64,000 nt of DNA from Neoarius graeffei (lineage: Eukaryota > Chordata > Actinopteri > Siluriformes > Ariidae). This document shows, piece by piece, positions 24,973 to 35,307 of this stretch. Both the position numbers and the translations under genes were made by a program. Under the pieces are notes generated by a model. It had not been told where the DNA came from. It worked only from the letters and a program-made list of their open reading frames with translations, and ran no database searches. The DNA is taken from the NCBI RefSeq assembly GCF_027579695.1, contig NC_083574.1:60338559-60402558 (forward strand), in the 5' to 3' direction. How positions within the stretch are numbered: position 1 is the first letter of the stretch; each line of letters opens with the position of its first letter.

Positions 24973-25173
24973 ATTTCCCCCATCCTTGTACAGTTCAGCA
25001 GGGATAGAATCAGGACCAGGAGCTTTGTTGTCTCGCCCCTGGTAGCTGGCAATGCCCAGTTCCTTGAGGGTTGGAGGTGCTGACATCCACGTTTTTTTGG
25101 GTAAGGTGGGAAGATCAAAAAGACAGTCCTCAGAGGCAGTTGAAGGTCTGTTCAGTAGGTTACAGACCTCAGT

Positions 25174-26400
25174 CTACAGGATTGAGATTTCTTTGCCATC
25201 TGTCAATATACTGCCGTCTTCAGCTTTCACTGGCATTGGTATTGTCTTGACAGGTCCATAAGTGGCATGAACAGTGGAGTAGAAGTCAGGCACACGATCC
25301 TGGTCAGCATAGCACTGGTTTTCATTGGCCTTAGTTCGCCACCAGTCATTCTGAATCCTACAAATTTGTGTTTTAACATCTGCCATGACGTGTCGATAGT
25401 TGTCTACCTCAGTCTTGAATTGAGGACCATTTTCCAAAAAAAGTCTTGCAGAGTTTTTTATTGAGATGAGCTTGCAGATTTCATCATTGTTCTTGTCGAA
25501 GCAATCTTGATGTTTACAACTTGAGAATCCCGCTTCTCTTTCAGCTGCAGAAAGCACTGTAGTTTTCAGGCCAGCCCACTGAGACTCCAAATCAAATGGG
25601 TTTGAAATGTTGGTGTTCAGATATTGTTCTAGAGTTTGCTGAAATGTTTGACAAATTTCAGGATCTTTCATTTGTTGGACACTCAGCTTCTTTCGGAATG
25701 GCTCATTGTTCTTCAAATGTCTTGGTTTATGTTTGAGTCTCATTCGTAGATGTGAAATGATGAGACAATAATCAGTCCAGCAGTCATGATTAGCTTCCAT
25801 TGCTTTGGTGATGCTGACTTCAGCTTTGTCTCTTTCTCGAACAGTGATATAGTCAATTGAATGTCAGTAATGTGCTTGAGGATGCAACCAGGTTGTCTTG
25901 TATCAAGACTTCAGCTTGAAGAGAGTGTTGGTGATGGTTAGATTATATTCTGCACATAATCTAAGGAGAAGATTGCCACTGGAGTCACAGTTTAGATTGC
26001 CTTAGTTTCCAATTATGCCCTTCCACATGTTGGATTCTCTACCCATTTGGGTGTTGAAGTACCCTATGAGAAGGAGTTTGCCACTGGATGGTACCAACAC
26101 AAGGACACGTGAAAAGGTGGTGTAGAAACTTGATTTGTCATCATCACTTGCATTAAGTGTTGGTGCATGTACACTGATGACAGTCAGATAATGACCCTTG
26201 ATGAGAGGTATTCTTAATGAGATGATCCTTTTGTTGATGTAGGAGGGAGTCCGGTTCAGATCCTTCACCAGCTTTGATTTTACAGCAAATCCCACTCCAT
26301 AAATACACCTTTCTTTTTGGAACTTCCTTCTCCAGAAGAAAGTGTATCCAAGACCAGTTTCTTCTACTTGACCTTTGGAAATCTGGTTTCAGCAAGCATG
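25174..26400 (-). pseudogene. LINE endonuclease and RT-linker remnant
   Basis: One frame (26002-26295) reads GFAVKSKLVKDLNRTPSYIN, RIPLIKGHYLTVISVHAPT, then LLLIGYFNTQMGRES, which corresponds to the GDFNxxxG box of an AP-type endonuclease with Asp replaced by Tyr. A second frame (25174-25800) reads CWTDYCLIISHLRMRL, matching the SDH-type end of the endonuclease, then a linker to KTIPMPVKAEDGSILTD. Stops lie between the frames. The altered GDFN and the frame breaks make it inactive. Confidence 0.75.
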
Positions 26401-26618
26401 GCGATGTCAATGTTGAATCTTGCCGGCTGAGGTCTTCTTCTTCTTCTTCTTCTTCTTCTATATTTGAAGTACAATTTGAATATTTCATGTTCCAACAATC
26501 AAAGAAACAATCTGATTTCCTGAATAACTGTTGTGACCACAAAATGGATACCCTACTGGATGTGGTTGTCCAATAACGAGACAAGCGATGTTCAGATCAT
26601 CTTTTCCAGATCCTACCC

Positions 26619-26620
<2 letters not shown>

Positions 26621-26685
<65 letters not shown>
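26621..26685. repeat. (GT)n joined to (G)30
   Basis: About 36 bp of (GT)n directly followed by about 30 G. The proline and histidine/threonine runs in open frames here are artefacts of the repeat. Confidence 0.92.
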
Positions 26686-26686
<1 letters not shown>

Positions 26687-27230
26687 TGCTCCATAATAAA
26701 AGCAGCTGCCGAATTCAAATGTTGTCTCCAATCCACTATGAAGACGACCTCCAAGCGTTTGCCCAGTTGGAACTAAAGACTTCCAGATGTATCAAGTCCT
26801 ATCTCCATAATCTCTCATGGAACGCTATTGGACTTTGATGACAGAAACTCTGAGGCTGTTTGCTAGTGAGTTTGATTAGTATGGAGAAAGAGTCGTGAGT
26901 TCAATCCCCACAGTGCTTGGTCTTCAAAGCCCCGATGTCCATGGCACAACTGTGCTGAGATGATGGGAAGCCTATCGGATTGCAGAGAGATGCCGGTGCC
27001 GCAGACTGTGGTGGTCAGCCTTGATGCCTTCTCTCGATGTGATGCATGAGAGGTGATGACAACCTGTGCCATTGCTTCGACAGCTGTTATTTTTAGTGCT
27101 GCTGGGATCCCTCAAGCCCTCCTCAATGAGTGAATTTGATGGGGGAAGAGGGGGATTGCCGGTTTAGCGATCAACAACCTGGCCATGAAATGGACTGTGC
27201 AGTTACATGTTCCCACGGGAAAGGGGCCAA

Positions 27231-27691
27231 AAACCCTATGCATCCGGCAATGATTCTATGTAATACCCTATAGGAAAAGGGCTTCCATTGTCATAGATAT
27301 TTCAGAGTCAAAGCCCTTTAGGAAAGGAACAATCATTAACTATCCAAGGAACTCAAATAAATATTACTTCTCTGTCGCAGAGCTTTTTGGTAAATGTAAA
27401 ATAAATTCCACAGAGCCCCTTCAAACATCAAACTATTCAAATACTCCATCTCATAATGTGCATAATAACATTTTGTCTTTTTATTGGAGCCTTTTTATTC
27501 CTAAACTTTCCATCTTTCAAGTTGACATTATTTGTAAGACTGCTTATTATCATGTTATCAAGGTTTGGATTCAAGTCAGAAATTCAGATAATTCAACTGA
27601 CTAGTCAGTTCGGCTTAAAAAAAGAACAAAACAAAAACACAGACCCATGTGAAGCATAGTTACTTTCAGAACAACTGCCTTATAGGATATT
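27231..27691. other. no recognisable gene
   Basis: AT-rich sequence with an imperfect inverted motif (ccctataggaaaagggctt against aaagccctttaggaaagg). No exon supported. Confidence 0.4.
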
Positions 27692-28625
27692 TAAATAATA
27701 TTGGCTAGCATTGAGTGGTGTATCAGATATATTCCATTCAGCTAGCATGATATTGAACGAGTTGAAGCCAGCCAATATTATTATTATACATGCACACAAT
27801 CTTCATATCAGCATATGACCATTCTTGAAGGCCAACGCTAGCATACCAGCGAGTTGGCGCTGCCAGTGAGGTAGTGCAGTCAGCTTCCAGCCGGTGTAGT
27901 TTTCATCAGTAGTGTTAGCAAATACTAATAAAGCAGTCAAGCCAGTGCTGTCGAGAGCAAGTAGCACAGGCTAATGACCGAGATACTAAGATTTCTGTCT
28001 CCAGACTCTTACACGCATGTTCGTGTATTTTTCACTCATACTTAAGTATTCATTTCCTTCTGTAATTTATTTAGTTACTTTTAAAATCAGCATTGACAAC
28101 TGCACACAACGGAGCGACCTGGCAGCCAAAATTATTTCAGTCTTCCATATTTAACAAACCATGTTTGTTTACAAATTGTCACAGTTGCTTGCTAGCACAG
28201 AAGTTTTACATCTCTGACACATCTCTTTTCCACTTTTTCGATGTCCATTGGTATGTTTTTCTCCTATAAATATGCGTGAAGAATATATAATGAAGTTTTG
28301 GTAGCCTTTCAGGTGTTCAACACGTCTTTCTCTTTCCTGGCGAACACAGAAATGATTGTACGCATGGGCAGCAGAAAAGTCTCTCATTGGATATTTGCGT
28401 GCCGACGTGTGACATTGTGTTGTCTTGACAACGTGCAATATCGTAACGGTATTGCATGCTCATTCTCCATTGGGTAGAGTGGCATAATACACGTAGGATA
28501 AGCGATATGATAACAATATTGCATGCTATCGAATCAAATTGAATGAAACCTGCTAGAAGGGAATAGAATACATGTTTTTATTCTATTGAAAACATGTCCT
28601 GTCTGTATAATAATCCATAATATTA
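27692..28625 (-). mobile_element. tyrosine-recombinase-like repeat, copy 1
   Basis: Shares its outer sequences with 62602-64000: ataatattggct, tatcagatatattccattca and catgatattgaacgag at the left, and cattgggtagagtg and tgtataataat at the right. On the minus strand at about 28335-28200 one frame reads KATKTSLYILHAYL, a stop, then EKNIPMDIEKVEKRCVRD. This resembles the N-terminal region of KIAA1958-like proteins, which are domesticated Crypton-type tyrosine recombinases. The frame has stops and no catalytic recombinase domain is present. Assignment rests on motif memory and is tentative. Confidence 0.45.
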
Positions 28626-29399
28626 GCTAAATATGGCCCGTGATATTTCGATGTTGAATGTGCTTCTCTGTTTTCTCTCTTGAAATCAACTGTATAAATG
28701 CAACGCTTAGGGTAATGTTTTTGTCAGCGGTGGCTGTCCATCACTAGCGATGATGACTGCTTCATTAGGATGCGCAGAAACGCAGATGGGCCACAAGGCC
28801 CCCACCAGAGCAACAGAGTCGCCCGTAGTGGTGGCATGGACAGTCCAGCCGAGCCGCCATGGAAATGTTTGGCCTTGTGAGCTCTCACATACTATTCTCC
28901 TTTTCTAACGAAGTGTCTTGCATGGTAACGTAAGACAAACAATGTCATGCCCCCATCGTATTGTCTGTCTGGACCTCCAGACCTGATGCCAAGTGGTGCA
29001 TAAAAGTGCCAGATAGGTAGGGAAGTTGCCCCACAGTGACAACTGACTTTGCCAGGTGATGCCATCCATTGGCCATTTGAGTGGCTCTTCCACATGCCAT
29101 CTGGTGGTGCGCCATTGACCTTGTTGGGTTCATCTGCCACATTGCACCGAAAAGCGCCCTGCTGCCAGCACTTATTGGTGATGTACTATTTAACCCATAG
29201 CTGGAACCCAGGCAGGTGCTACCACTCCAGATCAGAGCCAACCTGGGAGCAATGGTGATCAAGGAGTAACTCCACTTTCCCCTTTATCACCACTTTCCCC
29301 AAGACATGAGACTCACCACCGGTTGCAGTTTAAAATCATACCCAGGACTAAATAAGGCATGGCAGTCCTGCTTATACAAAGCGAATAAGGTACAGTGAT
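28626..29399. other. unclassified, probably repetitive sequence
   Basis: GC-richer than its surroundings from 28720 to 29280. Several overlapping minus-strand open frames of up to 105 codons (28945-29262) lack recognised domains. Confidence 0.3.
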
Positions 29400-30078
29400 A
29401 TCCATCCATCATCTGTAGCCGCTTATCCTGTTCTACAGGGTCACAGGCAAGCTGGAGCCTATCCCATCCAACTATGGATGAGAGGTGGGGTACACCCTGG
29501 ACAAGTCACCAGGTCATCGCAGGGCTGACACAGAGACAAACAACCATTCACACTCAATTTAGAGCCACCATTTAAAGCCTCAGTCACAACCGGCCGTACG
29601 TGCTCCTACGGCCGGTCTACGTGCAAAAAACGCAAGAAACGCACGGAGGGTGCGCGTGAAATGCACGGGGGGCGCGCATGTGACGTGTGGATTTTCGAGC
29701 CGTAGACTGGCTGCAGACTGGCCGCAGAGGTTCTTTGTCATGTCAAACAAACTCTACGGGCGCTTAGGTTTTTTTCAGGTTGCAAGACAAACTTACGGCC
29801 AACGCACGTCTTTCTCCATGAACAAAAAAAACGCAGCGATTTGGGAAACACCAAAAATCACACGGCCAAAAAATCGTACATCTGGTTGTGACCTAGGCTT
29901 AACCTACCCTGCATGTCTTTTGACTGTGGGGGAAACTGGAGCACCCGGAGGAAACCCACACAGATAAGAGGAGAACATGCAAACTCCACACAGAAAGGCC
30001 CTCGCTGACCACTGGGCTCAAACCCAGAACCTTCTTGCTCTGAGGCGACAGTGCTAACCACTACACCACTTCGTCTCT
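29400..30078 (-). mobile_element. SINE family A with (GGAT)n tail, split by a TTAA element
   Basis: Target duplication gtacagtgat / gtacagtaat at 29390 and 30079. The body is interrupted at 29576-29898. Confidence 0.87.
29576..29898. mobile_element. 323-bp TTAA-target MITE
   Basis: Flanked by TTAA on both sides (29572-29575 and 29899-29902). Terminal inverted repeats read AGCCTCAGTCACAACC and GGTTGTGACCTAGGC. The interior is CpG-rich (CCGGCCGTACG and ACGGCCGG motifs). TTAA targets are used by piggyBac and Kolobok, but the ends do not show the piggyBac CCC start, so the superfamily is open. Confidence 0.7.
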
Positions 30079-30131
30079 GTACAGTAATGTTTTAATGACC
30101 TGAACAACAGTGTGTGCTTTGTTGTCGATTT

Positions 30132-30917
30132 ATCCATCCATCCTTTACCAGTAGCCGCTTATCCTGTCCTACAGGGTCGCAGGCAAGCTGGAGCCTATCC
30201 CAGCTAACTATGGGTACAGCGAGGGCTGACACAGAGACAAACAACCATTCACATCTACGGTCAATTTAGAGCCACCAATTTGCCATGGACTGTCGGGGAA
30301 ACCGGAGCACCCGGAGGAAACCCACACATACCCCTTTTCCACCAAATCAGTTCCAGGGCTGGTTCGGGGCCAGTGCTGGTTCACAACTCGTTGAACTTGC
30401 GAGCCAGCTGAGAACCAGTTTGCTTTTCCGTAGCTCGCGGTGCTAAGGGAAGCCACGTCAGTTACGTCGCTACGTTTGCATAAACCTTGGCGCGAATATC
30501 GAAGCAAAAACAACGCGGAAGAAGCAGCATCAGCAACAACAACAACAACAATAATAATAATAATGGATGACTTCGCATTTGTACAGCTGCTGCTTCTCGT
30601 CGCTTAAAAATGGCGATCTTTCGCGGTCTTGTTATTGTTGTTGGTCTTAACAACTCCGCCTCCTCCGTTGACGTAAGCGGTTCTTTCCTCTGGCCCAGCA
30701 GAGAGTTGGTGCTAGCCTGGAACCGGTTTTTCTGGCCCCAGAGCCAGTTCTTTGTCAGTGGAAACAGAGAACCCGGTTCCAAACTAAGCACTGGCCCCGA
30801 ACCAGCCCTGGTGGAAAAGGGGCATCAGATAGCAAACTCTACACAGAGTTCGAACCCAGAACCTTCTTGCTCTGAGGCGACAGTGCTAACCACTACTACA
30901 CCACCGTGCCACCTGAT
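30132..30917 (-). mobile_element. SINE family A, split by a Harbinger-like element
   Basis: The body is continuous on both sides of 30331-30822, with part deleted near the insert. The head ends accaccgtgccacc. Confidence 0.85.
30331..30822 (+). mobile_element. PIF/Harbinger-like non-autonomous element
   Basis: Terminal inverted repeats CCCCTTTTCCACCA and TGGTGGAAAAGGGG. A short frame at 30563-30607 (MDDFAFVQLLLLVA, stop) looks like the start of a Harbinger transposase cut off by internal deletion. The 3-bp target duplication is not clean. Ends resemble those of 58353-59070. Confidence 0.7.
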
Positions 30918-30920
30918 TCA

Positions 30921-30953
30921 TCTCATCTCATCTCATCTCATCTCATCTCATAA
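30921..30953. repeat. (TCTCA)n
   Basis: Pentanucleotide run, the complement of the family A tail unit. It probably marks a lost or abutting SINE tail. Confidence 0.8.
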
Positions 30954-30969
30954 TGGAGTCTGTCCCTTT

Positions 30970-31310
30970 AAACAAAACTTGACGATTCCGTCAGAGCGCG
31001 CGCGCGCACCCAGACAGCACAGTCCCGATTCAGCTGCGATCGCACAAGCGCAATCCTTCCGAGCGCATCGGGAAAGTGCGTTTCTCCAACATACTGCATT
31101 CCCATCACTCAAAGCACAACACTAGTGCGTCTGTCCGAGATTCCAGACGGAACCGGTGAGACTGTGGAGCGCCGGATCGGAGAGCTGGCTCTTTAAACGC
31201 GCCTCTGCGCTCGATTCCCCTGCTTTCCTTTCGGCGATCGGGGAATATCCGCGACATTTCCTGCAAACTTCAGCACGCAAGGCGGAGCGCGACTCGCCAC
31301 ACGGGGAAGC
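30970..31310 (+). promoter_or_regulatory. CpG-rich promoter candidate
   Basis: CpG density is far above the rest of the window (gagcgcgcgcgcgc, gcgatcgcac, gagcgccggatcgg, tcggcgatcgg). A TTTAAA lies at about 31192. It immediately precedes an open exon with a splice donor. SINEs press in from both sides (to 30917 and from 31778), leaving an island of about 0.8 kb free of repeats. Confidence 0.5.
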
Positions 31311-31439
31311 ATGGAATAGACCAAGGTGAAGAAGATCTGTGCTTCCTTGTCGGTTCAGAAACGCAGCAGATCCGGTCTGTTCAAGATCTTCAAGCAAGAC
31401 AGAGAGTGGACAGAGAAGGACTACAAGATGTCCATTCCG
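31311..31439 (+). CDS. probable first exon of an unrecognised gene
   Basis: After a CpG-rich stretch, an open frame from 31320 reads TKVKKICASLSVQKRSRSGL, then FKIFKQDREWTEKDYKMSIP, and ends at a strong donor CCG|GTAAGA (31439/31440), phase 0. An ATG at 31311 is in the same frame but is followed at once by GAA and TAG, so it would encode only two residues. The first usable in-frame ATG is at 31428 and gives MSIP before the splice. Either translation starts there and the TAG closes a tiny upstream frame, or the longer basic N-terminus is real and codon 3 carries a nonsense change. The basic, Ser/Lys-rich character would suit a cytosolic N-terminus. I do not recognise the family, and no second exon was found. 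Confidence 0.4.
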
Positions 31440-31724
31440 GTAAGAAAAGACAGAAGATCTGTCCTGTTTTTATGAATCTCCAAAACACAGAAGCAGCACT
31501 CAGAGATTTGGGTTCATGATGTTCTACTGTAGTGCGTAAAGTTGCGCTTGGTGTCGGATTTCCATATCATGGATCAGATGCTGAGTGTGCGTTCCACACA
31601 GCACTGTGACACCCTGGACAGGGCGCACTGACCACTGCTGCTGACAGGAGCTCTCAGAAACAATTACAAAACCACACTGACAGTGCAGAGAGGGGAAAAA
31701 CAACAACAACTCCAGTGTAGTGTC

Positions 31725-31777
31725 CAGCTTCAAAAACGCATACTTGGGAATTAAATAAAGTAAGCAGAAAGCCTCAT
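31725..31777 (+). repeat. left arm of a 53-bp spaced inverted repeat
   Basis: Reverse complement of 33219-33271 with a single mismatch (cgcat against atgcat context). Lies in the presumed first intron, about 290 bp after the donor, and abuts the tail of a minus-strand SINE. Confidence 0.9.
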
Positions 31778-32134
31778 CTCATCTCATCTCATTATCTGTA
31801 GCTGCTTTATCCTGTCCTACAGGGTCGCAGGCAAGCTGGAGCCTATCCCAGCTGACTACGGGCGAAAGGCGGGGTACACCCTGGACAAGTCGCCAGGTCA
31901 TCACAGGGCTGACACATAGACACAGACAACCATTCACACTCACATTCACACCTACGCTCAATTTAGAGTCACCAGTTAACCTAACCTGCATGTCTTTGGA
32001 CTGTGGGGGAAACCGGAGCACCCGGAGGAAACGGGGAGAACATGCAAACTCCGCACAGAAAGGCCCTCGCCGGCCACGGGGCTCGAACCCGGACCTTCTT
32101 GTTGCGAGGCGACGGCGTTAACCACTACACCACC
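31778..32134 (-). mobile_element. SINE family A
   Basis: Complete body with a short deletion near the head-side boundary (the cacgcggacac segment is missing). A perfect 10-bp hairpin, CCAGTATAGT/ACTATACTGG, lies at its head end (32133-32158). Confidence 0.9.
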
Positions 32135-32206
32135 AGTATAGTATTAGTACTATACTGGGTGGTTTTTTTTTTTTTTTTTGCTTTTAGTTTGCACCTTTAC
32201 TTTAGA

Positions 32207-32525
32207 AAGAAAGAAAGCACAACTTTTATTCATCACACACTTGTGAAATTTCTTCTCTGTATTTAACCCATCTGAAACAGTGAACACACATGTACATACC
32301 CAGAGCAGTGGGTAGCCATGCTAACAGCACCTGGGGAGCAGTTGGGAGGCACCTCAGCCCAAGGCCGTCCCATATTAACCTAACTGCATGTCCTTGGGGG
32401 AAACCGGAGCACCTGGAAGAAACCCACGCAGACACGGGGAGAACATGCAAACTCCACACAGAAAGGCCCTCGCCGGCCGCTGGGTTCGAACCCAGGACCT
32501 TCTTGCTGTGAGGCGAAAGCGCTAA
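32207..32525 (-). mobile_element. SINE family A2 (shared head, different tail)
   Basis: The head and proximal body match family A, but the distal part is different. On the minus strand it reads gctgctctgggtatgtac-like sequence and gatgggttaaata toward a short A-rich tail, as in 36882-37218. It is joined head to head with the next SINE. Confidence 0.78.
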
Positions 32526-32850
32526 CCACTCACAGCAAGAAGGTTCTGGGTTCAAGCTCAGCAGCCGGCGAGGGCCTTTCTGTGTGGAGTTTGCATGTTC
32601 TCTCCGTGTCTGCGTGGGTTTCCTCCACAGTCCAAAGACATGCAGGTTAGGTTAACTGGTGACTCTAAATTGACCGTAGGTGTGAATGTGAGTGTGAATG
32701 GTTGTCTGTGTCTATGTGTCAGCCCTGTGATGACCTGGCGACTTGTCCAGGGTGTACCCCACCTTTCGCCCGTAGTCAGCTGGGATAGGCTCCAGCTTGC
32801 CTGCGACCCTGTAGAACAGGATAAAGCGGCTACAGATAATGGATGGATGC
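32526..32850 (+). mobile_element. SINE family A with GGAT-type tail, head-truncated
   Basis: Starts at cactcacagcaagaagg, within the tRNA-like head, directly against the inverted copy to its left. Ends agataatggatggatg. Confidence 0.85.
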
Positions 32851-32889
32851 CTTTTCTTTGTATTATTTCTTCCACCTATTTATTTATTT

Positions 32890-32990
32890 GTAATTGGCAT
32901 TCATGGTGGACAGCAAATTAAGAATTTCATTGTGCAAGAGGACATTTCCTTCCTGTGCATATGGCAATAAACACTTTGAACTTGAACTTA
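32890..32990 (+). repeat. LINE-like 3' end, copy 1
   Basis: Contains attggcattcatggtgga, aagaatttcattgtgcaaga and ggcaataaacactttgaac, a 3' end of the type found on fish LINEs. Related copies are at 33279-33328 joined to 35034-35075, and part recurs at 35520-35585. Confidence 0.5.
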
Positions 32991-33218
32991 TGCAGCTACT
33001 ATGTGTATAGGTCTAGGCCAAGGCGCCTTTCGTGCATTAGTTCAAGTTCAAAGTGTTTCTTGTCAAAATAAAAGCAAAAAAAGAAAACCCCCAGTATAGT
33101 ACAAAATAAAGGTAAATGTAGTGCAAAATAGGTAGTGTAATACAAAAATAAGGCCATGATCGGACGTAGTAGCAAAAAGGGCAGTAATGTGCAAATATGT
33201 TTAAAAAAAAAAAAAGGC

Positions 33219-33271
33219 ATGAGGCTTTCTGCTTACTTTATTTAATTCCCAAGTATGCATTTTTGAAGCTG
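33219..33271 (-). repeat. right arm of the 53-bp spaced inverted repeat
   Basis: Partner of 31725-31777. Preceded by a run of 13 A and followed directly by LINE-like 3' end copy 2. Confidence 0.9.
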
Positions 33272-33328
33272 TAATTGTAATTGGCATTCATGGTGGATGG
33301 CAAACTAAGAATTTCATTGTGTAAGAGG

Positions 33329-35033
33329 CAGGCCTGGAATTTCGTCATTTTAGGGGCAAGGCCACTTGGCCTTTTGTGCTGTCAATTTTTTGAGGGCACG
33401 AAGGCCAAAAGCCATGGCACCAAGGCCATAAAATAAAACAATGCTTTTAAGTTCACATCTATAATGAATTTAATTTAAGGACTAATGACTCTTCTGAGGA
33501 AGATTGGAGTCTCAGTCGAAACTATCAAGCAGGTAAAGAAACATCTCCTACACTATTATGTCTGAAGATAAGAAAATATTGAACACATCTAAACTTATCA
33601 ATCCATCACTCACTTCAAAAATTGTAAAACTTATTAAACCTATATCCTCCCATAATTTTTGTTCAGTTGACACCGAATGTGCAAGAGCATCTTCAGACTG
33701 TACTACTACGCAGATTTTTGATTAATCAAAATTGAGCCTGGGGCGGCACGGTGGTGTAGTGGTTAGCGCTGTCGCCTCACAGCAAGAAGGTCCTGGGTTC
33801 GAGCCCCGGGGCCGGCGAGGGCCTTTCTGTGTGGAGTTTACATGTTCTCCCCGTGTCCGTGTGGGTTTCCTCCGGGTGCTCCGGTTTCCCCCACAGTCTA
33901 AAGACATGCAGGTTAGGTTAACTGGTGGCTCTAAATTGACCGTAGGTGTGAATGTGAGTGTGAATGGTTGTCTGTGTCTATGTGTCAGCCCTGTGATGAC
34001 CTGGCGACTTGTCCAGGGTGTACCCCGCCTTTCGCCCGTAGTCAGCTGGGATAGGCTCCAGCTTGCCTGCGACCCTGTAGAAGGATAAAGCGGCTAGAGA
34101 TAATGAGATGAGATGAGATGAAAATTGAGCCTGGAGTACATCAAAATGTTTGACTGTAAATGGAACATATACTAGAATGTATATGAAAATGAATAAAAGT
34201 AAATGTTAATGTTGTAATGACGCCAAAAACAATGAGATAAAATCTCTTGCGATGGTGATCTCGTCAAGATGGCAGCAGTTACACTTCGGTTAAACAGCAA
34301 AAAGAAACATATAATACTAGTAACAAAACAACGCTAACTGCATAGATTAAAAAAGTGGCTATGAACAGACAACAGCACATATCACGTATCATATTACGGC
34401 AGGAACAAGCAGTAGTAACATCCATGACCTTACGCTTAAAGCTCGACAAAGGAAAAACTTGACAGCAAGCTAATTAGCATTTGTTACCAGCTACAGTCGG
34501 TACTCGGCACGTTAAAAGTGGGTCAACGTTGTAACGACATAACGTTACTGTACAAGCAATGCTTATTTAACTGTAACAAACTTAAGCCCTATATGTTGAA
34601 ATTCCTATCTTATTCTTTTGCTAATTTATCACACAGTCTTACCTCAGTCAACTTCTTCCCTCCTTCTGTGAAAATTCAACGTCTCAGATGCGGACACAAG
34701 TGGGCGGGGGATGCGTTTGATTAAGTCTCCTGGTTGGCTGGTGATAGATTGGTGTCATTATAGCATGTCGGAGCGGTTCATGCCAGGCTCGAGTCCGATC
34801 TACCACTGATGAGTTGCCCAATAAGAATCCAGAATGTCATCAAAAGACGTATTTTTTTTTCAATAGACGCAGGTGATGTTAAAGCCTGTTGGCAGTCATG
34901 AGGCAGACTACAAAACTGCAAAACCGCAGGGCATCAAGGCCACTGTGGCCTTACGGCAGATATTTTTTTCCAAGGGCACAAGGCCAAATTGAGAGGGCAC
35001 GAGGGCCATGGCCCTCATGAAATTCCTGCCCTG
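33329..35033. mobile_element. hAT-like element with 8-bp target duplication
   Basis: Ends CAGGCCTGGAATTTC at 33329 and GAAATTCCTGCCCTG at 35033. Exact 8-bp duplication gtaagagg at 33321-33328 and 35034-35041. The interrupted LINE-like 3' end reads through when the element is removed. It carries a family A SINE. No transposase is readable. Confidence 0.85.
33742..34120 (+). mobile_element. SINE family A, full length, inside the hAT
   Basis: Exact 14-bp target duplication aaaattgagcctgg at 33728-33741 and 34121-34134. Confidence 0.94.
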
Positions 35034-35135
35034 GTAAGAGGACATGTCCTTACTGTGCATATGACAATAAAGATGAGATAAGATAGTCTTTTATTATCCC
35101 ACAAAGGGAAATTTACATTGTTACAGCAGCAATAT

Positions 35136-35296
35136 CTCATCTCATCATCTCATCTCATCTCATCTCATCTCATCTCATTATCTGTAGCCGCTTTATCCTG
35201 TTCTACAGGGTCGCAGGCAAGCTGGAGCCTATCCCAGCTGACTACGGGCGAAAGACGGGGTACACCCTGGACAAGTCGCCAGGTCATCACAAGGCT
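35136..35296 (-). mobile_element. SINE family A, 5'-truncated, long (GAGAT)n tail
   Basis: Target duplication agcagcaatat at 35125-35135 and 35297-35307. Confidence 0.92.
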
Positions 35297-35307
35297 AGCA
35301 GCAATAT

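Larger units (their letters stand above)
23873..27230 (-). mobile_element. endonuclease/RT LINE, decayed (RTE-like)
   Basis: Minus-strand remnants appear in the order expected of a LINE: endonuclease (about 26400-25870), linker and N-terminal RT region (25800-25174), and RT fragments toward 24000. The 3' end at about 23873-23895 is a run of ATG/GATGAT, which suits RTE-type tails. A SINE (24596-24972) interrupts it. The proteins resemble those often annotated in animals as craniofacial development protein 2-like, which are LINE-derived. Confidence 0.65.

Noticed and set aside
29650..29967. 105-codon open frame
   Set aside because: Crosses the border from the TTAA MITE into the SINE, so it cannot be an evolved gene.
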